Source of the DNA: an uncultured Pelagibacteraceae bacterium | GTDB lineage: Bacteria; Pseudomonadota; Alphaproteobacteria; Pelagibacterales; Pelagibacteraceae | NCBI GenBank assembly: GCA_902592285.1 | Contig: CACJED010000010.1 | Span: 1-34,634, forward strand | Direction of reading: 5' to 3' | DNA length: 34,634 bases | Shown here: piece by piece, positions 8,301 to 15,900 of the stretch | Position numbering within the stretch: position 1 is the stretch's first letter | Layout of the letters: each line of letters opens with the position of its first letter | The notes under the pieces: generated by a model | Database searches by the model: none | The model's input: the letters and a program-made list of their open reading frames with translations, nothing else | Told to the model about the DNA's origin: nothing | Position numbers and translations under genes: made by a program

Positions 8301-8406
8301 ATTAAGTGTATTAGCTAAAGAACAGCTAATAGCATCCAAGCACGCTAGAGAGGCAATCAAAAAATACAAAATAGATATTAATAAACCAATGCCAACAAAA
8401 TTATAA
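5368..8406 (+). CDS. aceE: pyruvate dehydrogenase E1 (homodimeric) with N-terminal lipoyl domain
   Basis: 1012 residues. Residues 1-75 are a biotinyl-lipoyl domain (VPDIGDF, then ESDKSSVEIPS with lipoyl-lysine K42). A Lys/Glu-rich linker follows (about 76-128). From about 129 (DIDPLETNEWLESL) the sequence follows AceE-type E1 to the end, including the thiamine-diphosphate motif GDGEMDEPES near 352, NCNLQRLDGPVRGNG, and MNENYPHPAMP. E1 decarboxylates pyruvate and passes the acetyl group to lipoyl groups of E2. E. coli AceE has 887 residues; the excess of about 125 is the lipoyl-plus-linker part. Reading is continuous with no frameshift. The gene overlaps E2 by one base (TAATG). No E3 gene is in the window. 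Most alphaproteobacteria use two-subunit PdhA/PdhB E1, so this type may have been acquired. Confidence 0.95.
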   Translation: MTKKLLVPDIGDFENVEVIELLVKEGQEIKQNDPVVTIESDKSSVEIPSTFSGKIDSILVKVGDKVSKGDLLLEITSSTQATQSLQDVPKKTENLIQEAENSLKKIKEKKIVIQNIKKEKPELIQVTNEGDIDPLETNEWLESLSEVIEKDGNQRAHYLIKELINKAYMEGANIPYTQNTPYINTIPVNEEKKSNGDQNIERRIRSLIRWNAAAMVVRANKKFPELGGHIGTFASAATLYDVGMNHFWRAKNNKFGGDLIYFQGHSAPGMYARAFLEGRLNEKQLDSFRQEVNPGGLSSYPHPWLMPKFWQFPTVSMGLGPMLAIYQARYMKYLINRGLIKDEGRKVWAFLGDGEMDEPESLGAIGLAAREKLDNLIFVVNCNLQRLDGPVRGNGKIIQELEGIFRGAGWNVIKVIWGSYWDPLLANDKTGHLVKTMNETVDGEYQAMKARDGAYVREKFFGKYPETKDLVSSLSDKDIWRLNRGGHDPHKVFAAYDKASKNIGSPTVVIAKTIKGYGMGKSGESVNTTHQTKKLDIDDLMYYRDRFDVPLTDQQVKNIEYYKPDQNSQEIKYLKERRLQLGGFIPERTTYAKPIKAPPKDIFDNMKESTGIKEMSTTMALVRMLTNLLRDKNVAPRLVPIIPDEARTFGMEGFFQKIGIYAHEGQKYEPEDSAQLSSYREDKSGQVLEEGINEAGAMSSWIAAGTSYTNHDIEMIPIYLFYSMFGFQRIGDFAWAGADSQSRGFLIGATAGRTTLAGEGLQHQDGHSHLMASTIPNCVSYDPTFHYELAVIFRHGLKRMHEKKENIFFYITTMNENYPHPAMPKDRSCEEGILKGMYKIKEFNKYKKTKIQFLGSGTILREMIAGAEILQKEYQIDSEIWSVTSFNELRRDGLEVERYNLLNPDKEPKKSYVENCLGKTEGPILAASDYMRMNSDQIRPYVNKSFYSLGTDGFGRSDTRKNLRNFFEVDKEHVVTYGLSVLAKEQLIASKHAREAIKKYKIDINKPMPTKL

Positions 8407-9665
8407 TGTCAGAAATTGAAATTAAAGTACCTAATATCGGAGATTTCAAAGGTGTGGAGGTAATTGAGGTTTTAGTTTCTGAGGGCCAAACTCTAAAAAA
8501 AAATGATCCTTTAATAACAATAGAGAGTGACAAATCTAGCGTAGAAATTCCTTCAAATTTTGAGGGTAAAATCAAAACTTTAAAAACAAAGGTGGGAGAT
8601 AAAGTTTCAGAGGGTGACTTAATTTTAATTTTAGAAAATACTAATGAAACACAAGAAAGAGTTATAAAAAAACCAGTAATTGAAAAAGAGATTAAAAAAA
8701 CTCAAGAAATAAAACCAGAGACTCAAAAAATATCAACTAACCAAAATAAAGTTTTTAATATATCGTCAGCAAGTCCAAAGGTTCGAAAATTTGCAAGAGA
8801 ACTTGGAGTAGATATTAACCAAGTTGCAGGCAGTGAACGCAAAGGTAGAGTTGTTGAGAGAGATATCAAATTATATGTGGCTTCGAAATCTAATAACCAA
8901 GTCAATAATGAGAATAAAAATAATGAAAAGATAAAACAAGAATACTCTCACTCTGAATTTGGAGAAGTAGAAATAAAAGATATACCGAGAGTTAAAAAAT
9001 TATCATCAAAATACTTAATGAATTCTTGGACAACTATTCCTCATGTTACAAATCATGATGAAGCAGATATAACTGAAATGGAAAATTTTAGAAATTCTCT
9101 TACAGACATTTATTCTGGAGAAAAAGTTAAAATTACACCTTTGGCTTTTATAATTAAAGCTTTAGTGGCGTCTTTGAAAAAATTTCCAAATTTTAATTCA
9201 TCTATTGACCAATTAGAAACTGGAAAAATGACTTTGAAAAAATATTATCATATTGGAATAGCAGTTGATACACCAAATGGTTTAATGGTTCCTAAAATAA
9301 GAAATGCAAATAACAAAAAGATTTCTTTAATTAGTAAAGAACTTAAAGAAGTAAGTGAACTTTGTAGAAATTTAAAAATTGATAAAAAAGAATTATTCGG
9401 TGGATCTATGACAATAACTAGTCTTGGGGGGATTGGAGGATCATTTTTTACTCCAATAATTAATTATCCTGAAGTAGCTATATTGGGTGTTGGACGCTCC
9501 CAAAAAAAAAATGTTTTTTTTAACGGTAAATTTCAAGTAAGAACAATGTTGCCAATTTCATTATCTTATGATCATAGAATTATTGATGGTGCTGAGGCAG
9601 CTAGATTTAATAATGATATTAAAGAAAATTTAGGTAAAAACTTTGCATATAAATTAGCAGTTTAA
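8406..9665 (+). CDS. aceF: dihydrolipoyl acetyltransferase (PDH E2)
   Basis: 419-residue E2 core of pyruvate dehydrogenase; transfers acetyl from lipoamide to CoA. Domains in order: one lipoyl domain (1-77, lipoyl-lysine K43 in ESDKSSVEIPS), a charged linker, a peripheral-subunit-binding domain (about 118-155, SASPKVRKFARELGVDI), a second Asn/Lys-rich linker, and the catalytic domain from about 190 to the end, with the active-site H390-x3-D394-G in SYDHRIIDGAEA. It is shorter than E. coli AceF (three lipoyl domains, about 630 residues); here one lipoyl domain sits on E2 and a very similar one on E1. Translationally coupled to aceE; followed after 8 bases by a transporter gene. The AceE-type partner supports acetyl rather than succinyl transfer. 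Confidence 0.92.
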   Translation: MSEIEIKVPNIGDFKGVEVIEVLVSEGQTLKKNDPLITIESDKSSVEIPSNFEGKIKTLKTKVGDKVSEGDLILILENTNETQERVIKKPVIEKEIKKTQEIKPETQKISTNQNKVFNISSASPKVRKFARELGVDINQVAGSERKGRVVERDIKLYVASKSNNQVNNENKNNEKIKQEYSHSEFGEVEIKDIPRVKKLSSKYLMNSWTTIPHVTNHDEADITEMENFRNSLTDIYSGEKVKITPLAFIIKALVASLKKFPNFNSSIDQLETGKMTLKKYYHIGIAVDTPNGLMVPKIRNANNKKISLISKELKEVSELCRNLKIDKKELFGGSMTITSLGGIGGSFFTPIINYPEVAILGVGRSQKKNVFFNGKFQVRTMLPISLSYDHRIIDGAEAARFNNDIKENLGKNFAYKLAV

Positions 9666-9673
9666 ATAAAATT

Positions 9674-10567
9674 ATGTCCAAGACTATTTCATTGTTAAGC
9701 GCTTTATTGTGCACTTTTATTTGGGGCACAACTTTTATTGCTCAAGACACTGGAATGGATGATATTGGGCCATTCACTTTTAATGCTGTTAGATTTTTTG
9801 TCGGGTTTTTAGCTATATTTCCCTTAGTCTTATTATTTGAAATGAATAAATTAAAATTCGAATTGAGTTTTAAGTTCAAAACATTTGCCGTTCTCTCTTT
9901 TTTAATCGGTATTTCATTATTTTTAGGATCAGCCTTACAGCAAGTAGCCTTATTATATACAGATGTAGCTAATGCAGCATTTTTTACAATTTTTTATGTT
10001 CCAATGGTCCCAATTATAATTTTTTTATTTAAAAGAAAATCATTACACTGGAGCGTATGGCCTTCAGTTATTTTGTGTTTAATTGGAGGATATTTATTAA
10101 CTAATTTTTATGATGCTACAGTTAGACTTGGGGATTCGTTAGTAATTTTGGGTGCTTTATTTTGGAGTACTCATATTATTTTTACAGGTATTATAGTAAC
10201 AAAATATAATCTTCCTTTGACGCTAGGTGCTATCCAGACATTTATAGTTGCTGTATTTTCTTTGGTAATTGGATTGAATTATGAAGAGTTTATTTTTAAA
10301 AATATTTTAAATGAAATAGATTCGATATTATATGCAGGAGTTTTATCTGGGGGCTTTGCATTTGTATTGCAAATTTATGCACAAAAAAATATAACCCCTG
10401 CTCCTGCAGCCATTATTTTTTCTTTAGAAGGTGTATTTGCAACTATAGCAGCCTGGTTTTTATTATCTCAAGCACTAGATATAAATAATTTAATTGGGTG
10501 TTTTTTTATATTATCTGGAGTCTTATTGTCACAATTATTGCCTTTGATAAAAAATACAAATCAATAG
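9674..10567 (+). CDS. DMT-superfamily (EamA) transporter
   Basis: 297-residue inner-membrane protein with about ten hydrophobic segments in two EamA-like repeats, the usual layout of drug/metabolite transporters. The N-terminal repeat has the family signature region WGTTFIAQDTG followed by TFNAVRFFVGF; the second begins near WSTHIIFTGIIV, and the last helices contain PAPAAIIFSLEGVFATIAAW. The substrate cannot be predicted; many members export amino acids or other metabolites. It starts 8 bases after the E2 gene and is probably on the PDH mRNA, which might hint at export of a metabolite linked to acetyl-CoA or pyruvate (inference only). Its 3' end overlaps uppP, on the other strand, by 7 bases. 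Confidence 0.88.
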   Translation: MSKTISLLSALLCTFIWGTTFIAQDTGMDDIGPFTFNAVRFFVGFLAIFPLVLLFEMNKLKFELSFKFKTFAVLSFLIGISLFLGSALQQVALLYTDVANAAFFTIFYVPMVPIIIFLFKRKSLHWSVWPSVILCLIGGYLLTNFYDATVRLGDSLVILGALFWSTHIIFTGIIVTKYNLPLTLGAIQTFIVAVFSLVIGLNYEEFIFKNILNEIDSILYAGVLSGGFAFVLQIYAQKNITPAPAAIIFSLEGVFATIAAWFLLSQALDINNLIGCFFILSGVLLSQLLPLIKNTNQ

Positions 10568-11328
10568 TATATTATTAAAAATAAAAATAAAGCGATAAAC
10601 ATTCTATAGATTACAAAAATATTTAAAGAAAATTTATTTATATAATTTAAAAAAAATTTAACAGTTATATAGGAGAATATAAAAGATAAAACTACTGCAA
10701 TCACTATTAAATAATTTATTTCTATTGACTGATTAGATATATCTTTTAGTCCAAGAAAACTGGCTCCAGCTAATGCAGGAATAGATAATAAAAACGAAAT
10801 TTTACCTGAGTCAACTCTATTAAATTTTAAAAATCGAGCTGCTGTCATTGTTATACCCGCTCTACTCACCCCTGGTATTAATGCGAGAATTTGGAAAAAT
10901 CCAATAAATAATATAGATTTAAAGTTCAAGTTTGTAGAAATACTATGATTAATTTTTCTTTGATCTGCAAAGAATAAAATAATTCCAAAAATTAATGTCA
11001 TCCAAGCAATAACTTTTATATTTCTAAAAATATAAATTAATTCAGTGGTTTGTAATATATAACCAATAATAATAAGTGGCAGTGAGCCAATTACAATTAA
11101 ACGGAGTAATTTTTGATTATTTTTTAGATCAAATAAATCTTTCTTAAAAAAAAATATTATTGCCAATAAAGAACCCAAATGTAAGCTTATGTCTATTAAT
11201 AATGAGCTTGATTTTAAATCATAAAGGTTAGAAATTATGATTAAGTGAGCAGATGAACTTACAGGTAAAAATTCAGATATACCTTGGACTGCTGATAAAA
11301 TTAGGATTTCTATAAATTCTTGAAACAT
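10561..11328 (-). CDS. uppP: undecaprenyl-diphosphatase
   Basis: 255-residue polytopic inner-membrane enzyme of the BacA/UppP family. It removes a phosphate from undecaprenyl diphosphate, regenerating the lipid carrier for peptidoglycan and surface glycans. Both family motifs are visible: E19-FLPVSSSAHL (19-29, normally FLPVSSTGHL) and PGVSRAGIT (152-160, with R156). About eight membrane segments; length is slightly below the usual 265-275. High levels of this enzyme give bacitracin resistance in other bacteria. It is transcribed divergently from gltD across 183 bases and converges on the EamA gene. Confidence 0.93.
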   Translation of the reverse strand: MFQEFIEILILSAVQGISEFLPVSSSAHLIIISNLYDLKSSSLLIDISLHLGSLLAIIFFFKKDLFDLKNNQKLLRLIVIGSLPLIIIGYILQTTELIYIFRNIKVIAWMTLIFGIILFFADQRKINHSISTNLNFKSILFIGFFQILALIPGVSRAGITMTAARFLKFNRVDSGKISFLLSIPALAGASFLGLKDISNQSIEINYLIVIAVVLSFIFSYITVKFFLNYINKFSLNIFVIYRMFIALFLFLIIYY

Positions 11329-11436
11329 TTAAGTGTCGTAACGTAAAAAATATCCTTTTAAAACAATTCCATTTGATCATAATAGGTATGCATAAATTAA
11401 AATTTTGATATTTTTAGCCATTTTTATCTTTTTATA

Positions 11437-11453
11437 GGTCATAAATACTGACC
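11437..11453. promoter_or_regulatory. GGTCA-N7-TGACC inverted repeat in uppP/gltD intergenic region
   Basis: GGTCATAAATACTGACC is a perfect 5-base inverted repeat with a 7-base spacer, 17 bases in all, and unusually GC-containing for this genome. It sits directly before a TATAAT (11456-11461) and about 30 bases before another TATAAT (11484-11489), so it could be an operator at the gltD promoter. It does not resemble an NtrC site (TGCAC-N5-GTGCA). It could also fold as a small hairpin in a longer transcript. The regulator is unknown. Confidence 0.4.
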
Positions 11454-11483
11454 CATATAATTCTTTTACTAATAAAAACAATG

Positions 11484-11489
11484 TATAAT
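11484..11489 (+). promoter_or_regulatory. -10 box candidate for gltDB
   Basis: Perfect TATAAT 22 bases before the gltD ATG at 11512; transcription would start near 11496, giving a leader of about 15 bases. The -35 position (TTCTTT, 11461-11466, spacing 17) is weak, which would suit an activated promoter. A second TATAAT at 11456 gives an alternative, longer leader. Confidence 0.35.
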
Positions 11490-11511
11490 TTACCAAAATT
11501 TTAGAAATGTT

Positions 11512-12951
11512 ATGAATGATAAAATGCTAAAGTTTGTGAAAATAGGTCAGCAAACACCACCTAAAAGAGAGGTTGATGACAGAAAAGATGACTTTAATGA
11601 AATCTATGACGATTTTTTAAAGCAAAAAGCAGAAGAACAATCCAGTAGATGCTCACAATGTGGAGTACCTTTTTGTCAAGTTCATTGTCCTTTAAGTAAT
11701 AACATTCCAGATTGGCTAAAATTGACAGCAGAAGGCAGACTAAAAGAAGCTTATGAATTATCTCAAAGTACTAATAATATGCCAGAGGTTTGTGGAAGAA
11801 TATGTCCACAAGATCGACTTTGTGAGGGTAACTGCGTAATAGAACAATCAGGACATGGAACAGTAACTATTGGTTCTATGGAAAAATTCATCACCGACAA
11901 TGCTTGGAAACAGGGCTGGATAAAACCAATTGAAGTAAAATATGAAAAAGACCAAAGTGTAGGCATAATTGGTGCAGGGCCGGCAGGTTTAGCAGCAGCA
12001 GAACAATTAAGAAAAAATGGATACAAAATTACAGTTTATGATCGATACGATCGTGCTGGAGGTTTGTTAATTTATGGCATACCAAACTTCAAATTAGAAA
12101 AACATGTTGTTCAAAGAAGAACAAAATTATTAAAAGATGGTGGTATAGAATTTATCCAAAATTTTGAAGTTGGCAAGGATGCCACTTTAGAACAATTAAG
12201 AAAAAAACATGATGCAATTCTAATTGCTACTGGAGTTTATAAGCCAAGAGAAATAGAGCTGCCAGGAAATGACCTTGAAAACATTTTTCCTGCAATGGAA
12301 TTTTTAACAGCTTCTAATAAAAAAGGTTTAGGAGATAAAGTTGAACTATTTGATAAAGGAATATTAAATGCTGAGGGAAAAGATATAGTTGTAATAGGTG
12401 GTGGGGATACTGCAATGGACTGTGTAAGAACATCGATTAGACAAAAAGCAAAATCTGTTAAATGCCTTTACAGAAGAGATAAAGAAAATATGCCAGGATC
12501 AGCAAGAGAAGTAGCTAATGCAGAAGAGGAGGGAGTCGAATTTGTTTGGCTTTCAAGCCCTAAAGAGTTCAAAGGAACAAATAAAATTGAAAATGTAATA
12601 GTTGATCAAATTCAATTAGGAGAACCTGATGAGTCAGGAAGGAGAAGACCCGAAATAAAGAAAGGCTCAGAGTTTAAAATAAAAGCTGATATGGTAATTA
12701 AAGCTCTCGGATTTGATCCTGAGGATCTACCATATTTATTTGATATAAAGGAATTACAAGTTACAAAATGGGGAACTCTTAAAACTGACTTTGATACAAT
12801 GGAAACAAACCTTAAAGGGGTATTTGCTGCTGGAGATATTGTTAGAGGGGCATCATTAGTTGTCTGGGCTATTAAAGATGGAAGAGATGCTGCTGCAGCT
12901 ATGAAAAATTATTTAGAAAATATTGAAAAGAAGAGATCAAAAGTGGCTTAA
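11512..12951 (+). CDS. gltD: glutamate synthase small (beta) subunit
   Basis: 479 residues. Supplies electrons from NADPH to the large subunit of glutamate synthase (GltBD), which makes glutamate from glutamine and 2-oxoglutarate. Visible: two cysteine groups for 4Fe-4S clusters (C47/C50/C55/C59 and C94/C98/C104/C108), FAD-binding GAGPAG (154-159) and the NADPH-binding Rossmann motif VVIGGGDTAMD at about 294-304, then the terminal GDIVRGASLVVWAI segment contacting FAD. Length matches the family. The start is near-certain, although an ATG four codons later is possible; no clear Shine-Dalgarno precedes it. The stop overlaps the gltB start by one base (TAATG). Note the order gltD-gltB, the reverse of the E. 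coli gltB-gltD order. Confidence 0.96.
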   Translation: MNDKMLKFVKIGQQTPPKREVDDRKDDFNEIYDDFLKQKAEEQSSRCSQCGVPFCQVHCPLSNNIPDWLKLTAEGRLKEAYELSQSTNNMPEVCGRICPQDRLCEGNCVIEQSGHGTVTIGSMEKFITDNAWKQGWIKPIEVKYEKDQSVGIIGAGPAGLAAAEQLRKNGYKITVYDRYDRAGGLLIYGIPNFKLEKHVVQRRTKLLKDGGIEFIQNFEVGKDATLEQLRKKHDAILIATGVYKPREIELPGNDLENIFPAMEFLTASNKKGLGDKVELFDKGILNAEGKDIVVIGGGDTAMDCVRTSIRQKAKSVKCLYRRDKENMPGSAREVANAEEEGVEFVWLSSPKEFKGTNKIENVIVDQIQLGEPDESGRRRPEIKKGSEFKIKADMVIKALGFDPEDLPYLFDIKELQVTKWGTLKTDFDTMETNLKGVFAAGDIVRGASLVVWAIKDGRDAAAAMKNYLENIEKKRSKVA

Positions 12952-15900
12952 TGAAAACATATAAAAAAAATCTTGAATTGCTTACAAAAAATCATGTTTA
13001 TTCAAAAGAAATGGAACATGATGCTTGTGGAGTTGGTGTAATTGCTTCAACTGAAGGGAAAAAATCAAGAGCAGTTGTTGAATATGGTATTGAAGCACTG
13101 AAAGCCGTTTGGCACAGAGGAGCAGTTGATGCAGATGGAAAAACGGGCGATGGTGCTGGAATTCATGTTGAAATACCAAAGGATTTTTTTATAGAGAAAA
13201 TTGAAGTAACTGGACATGATTATGATAATTCCGAAATTTGTGTAGGAATGATTTTTTTACCTAGAAATGATTACTCGGCACAAGAAAATTGTAAAACTAT
13301 TGTTGAAAGTGAGCTGACTAAAAATAACTTTAGCATATATGGTTGGCGACAAGTCCCAGTCAATCCAAAGATCTTAGGTGAAAAAGCTTTTCAAACTATG
13401 CCCGAAATTATTCAAGTTTTATTTAAATCTAATGATCCAAACCTCTTGGATAAGAACTTAGAAAGAAAAATTTATGAAACGAGAAAGAGAATTGAAAATA
13501 AAGCTTTTGAAGCATCACTTAACAATTTCTATATTTGCTCGATAAGCTCGAAGTCTATAATTTATAAAGGATTATATTTAGCTGAGGCGATATCAGATTT
13601 TTATTTAGATTTAAGAGATCAGAGATTTATATCAAGATATGCGATTTTTCATCAAAGATTTTCCACAAATACAGCACCAAGCTGGAGTTTAGCTCAACCA
13701 TTTAGAGCTATAGCTCACAATGGAGAGATAAATACTTATAAAGGAAATAAAAACTGGATGAAGGTACATGAACAAGAAATGAGTAGCCCACTTTTTGACA
13801 ATATAGAGAATCTAAAGCCAGTTATTCAAAAAGGTGTCTCTGACTCAGCAGCCTTAGATAATGTATTTGAACTTCTAAATAAATCTGGTCAATCAGCGCC
13901 CCTAGCTAAATTGATGCTAGTGCCAGATGCTTGGTCAAAAAAAAACAAGACCTTATCAAAGAGTCATCAGCAATTGTTTAATTTTTTAAATAGCACTATG
14001 GAACCTTGGGATGGTCCAGCAGCTCTAGCTGCTACAGATAACGAGTGGATTATAGCTGCAAATGATAGAAATGGTTTAAGACCGTTAAGATATGTCATAA
14101 CAAAAGATAAAATGCTTTTTGCAGGATCAGAGACAGGAATGATAGATTTAAATGAAAAAAAAATTTTAACCAAAGGAAGATTAGGTCCTGGTGAGATTAT
14201 TGGGGTTAGAATAGAAAAAGGAAAAGTCTTTTCAAATAATCAAATTAAAGATTATTTAGCAAAAGAATTTAAACATTTTAATTCTCAAATAATTGATCTA
14301 GACGAAAAATTATCAATCTCTAATGAAAAACATAATTTTGAAGGAGAAAGTTTAAGAAGAAGACAGTACACTTTTGGTATAAGTTTAGAGGATTTAGAGC
14401 TGATTTTACATCCAATGGCTGAAGATGCGAAAGAAGCAACAGGCTCAATGGGTGATGATACTCCTTTGGCTGTGCTTTCAGATAAGTATAGACCTCTTTA
14501 TCATTTTTTTAGACAAAATTTTAGTCAAGTAACAAACCCACCAATTGACTCATTGAGAGAAAATAAAGTAATGAGTTTAAAAACTAGATTTGGTAATTTA
14601 GGAAATATTCTCGATTTTGACACTTTGACGAAAGAAAACATTTTTGTTCTAAATAGCCCTATTTTATCAAACTCTCAATTTAATAAATTTTTAAATTTTT
14701 TTGGTAAAAATTCAGTAACAATTAATTGTACTTTTTCAAAAAATGAAAATTTGGCAGACTCAATTAGCAGAATACAAAAAGAGGCAGAAATTGCTGTTAG
14801 AAAAGGAATCACTCAACTTATCTTAAGTGACAAGGAGATTTCGACTGAAATTTTACCAATGCCAATTTTATTGTGTGTTGGGGCGATAAATACATTTTTG
14901 ATCCAAAAAAAATTAAGAGGATATGTTTCAATAAATGTTCAATCAGGTGAAGCCCTAGATACTCATTCATTTGCAACTTTAATTGGTGTAGGAGCAACAA
15001 CGGTTAATCCATATTTAGCTTTTGATAGTTTATATCAAAGATACAAAAAAAAACTTTTTGGCCAATACAGTTTTGATGAATGCGTTCAAAGATATATTAA
15101 ATCAGTTAATGCAGGTCTATTAAAGATAATGTCTAAGATGGGAATTTCAGTTTTGAGTTCTTACAGAGGAGGATGTAATTTTGAAACTGTGGGATTGAGC
15201 AGATCTGTTGTTAATGATTATTTTCCTGGGGTAATATCAAAAATTTCAGGTATCGGTTTGGTAGGAATTGAAAAAAAAATTAGAGAAATCCATAAAGAAG
15301 CTTTTGAAAGTAGTGAAACGATTTTACCAATTGGAGGTATCTATAGGTATAGAAAGAATGGAGAAACTCACCAATATCAGGGCAAATTAATTCACCTATT
15401 GCAAAGTGCTGTAAGTTCTAATTCATATGAAGCATACAAAAAATATGCTGAGGGTATTTATAATTTACCACCAATTAACCTCAGAGATTTAATTGATTTT
15501 AGAAAAAAAAAATTGGGTTCACCTATAAAAATTACTGAAGTTGAACCAATACAAAAAATATTAAAAAGGTTTGGTAGTGGAAGTATGTCTCATGGAGCTT
15601 TGTCCAAAGAGGCACATGAAACTTTAGCAATAGGAATGAACAGAATAAAAGGAGCATCTTGCAGTGGAGAAGGTGGCGAAGATGCTGAAAGATTCAAAAT
15701 AATGGATAGTGGAGATAGTGCAAATTCAAGAGTAAAACAAATAGCGTCCGCTAGATTTGGAGTTACTGTAAATTATTTAAACAATTGTAATGAGATTGAA
15801 ATAAAAATGGCTCAAGGTGCAAAACCAGGTGAAGGTGGTCAGTTACCAGGTTTTAAAGTAACTCAAGAGATTGCAAAATTGAGACATTCTACTCCAGGCG

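Noticed and set aside
11329-11511. NtrC site or glutamine riboswitch before gltD
   Set aside because: No TGCAC-N5-GTGCA pattern and no recognisable riboswitch core; the likely leader is too short.
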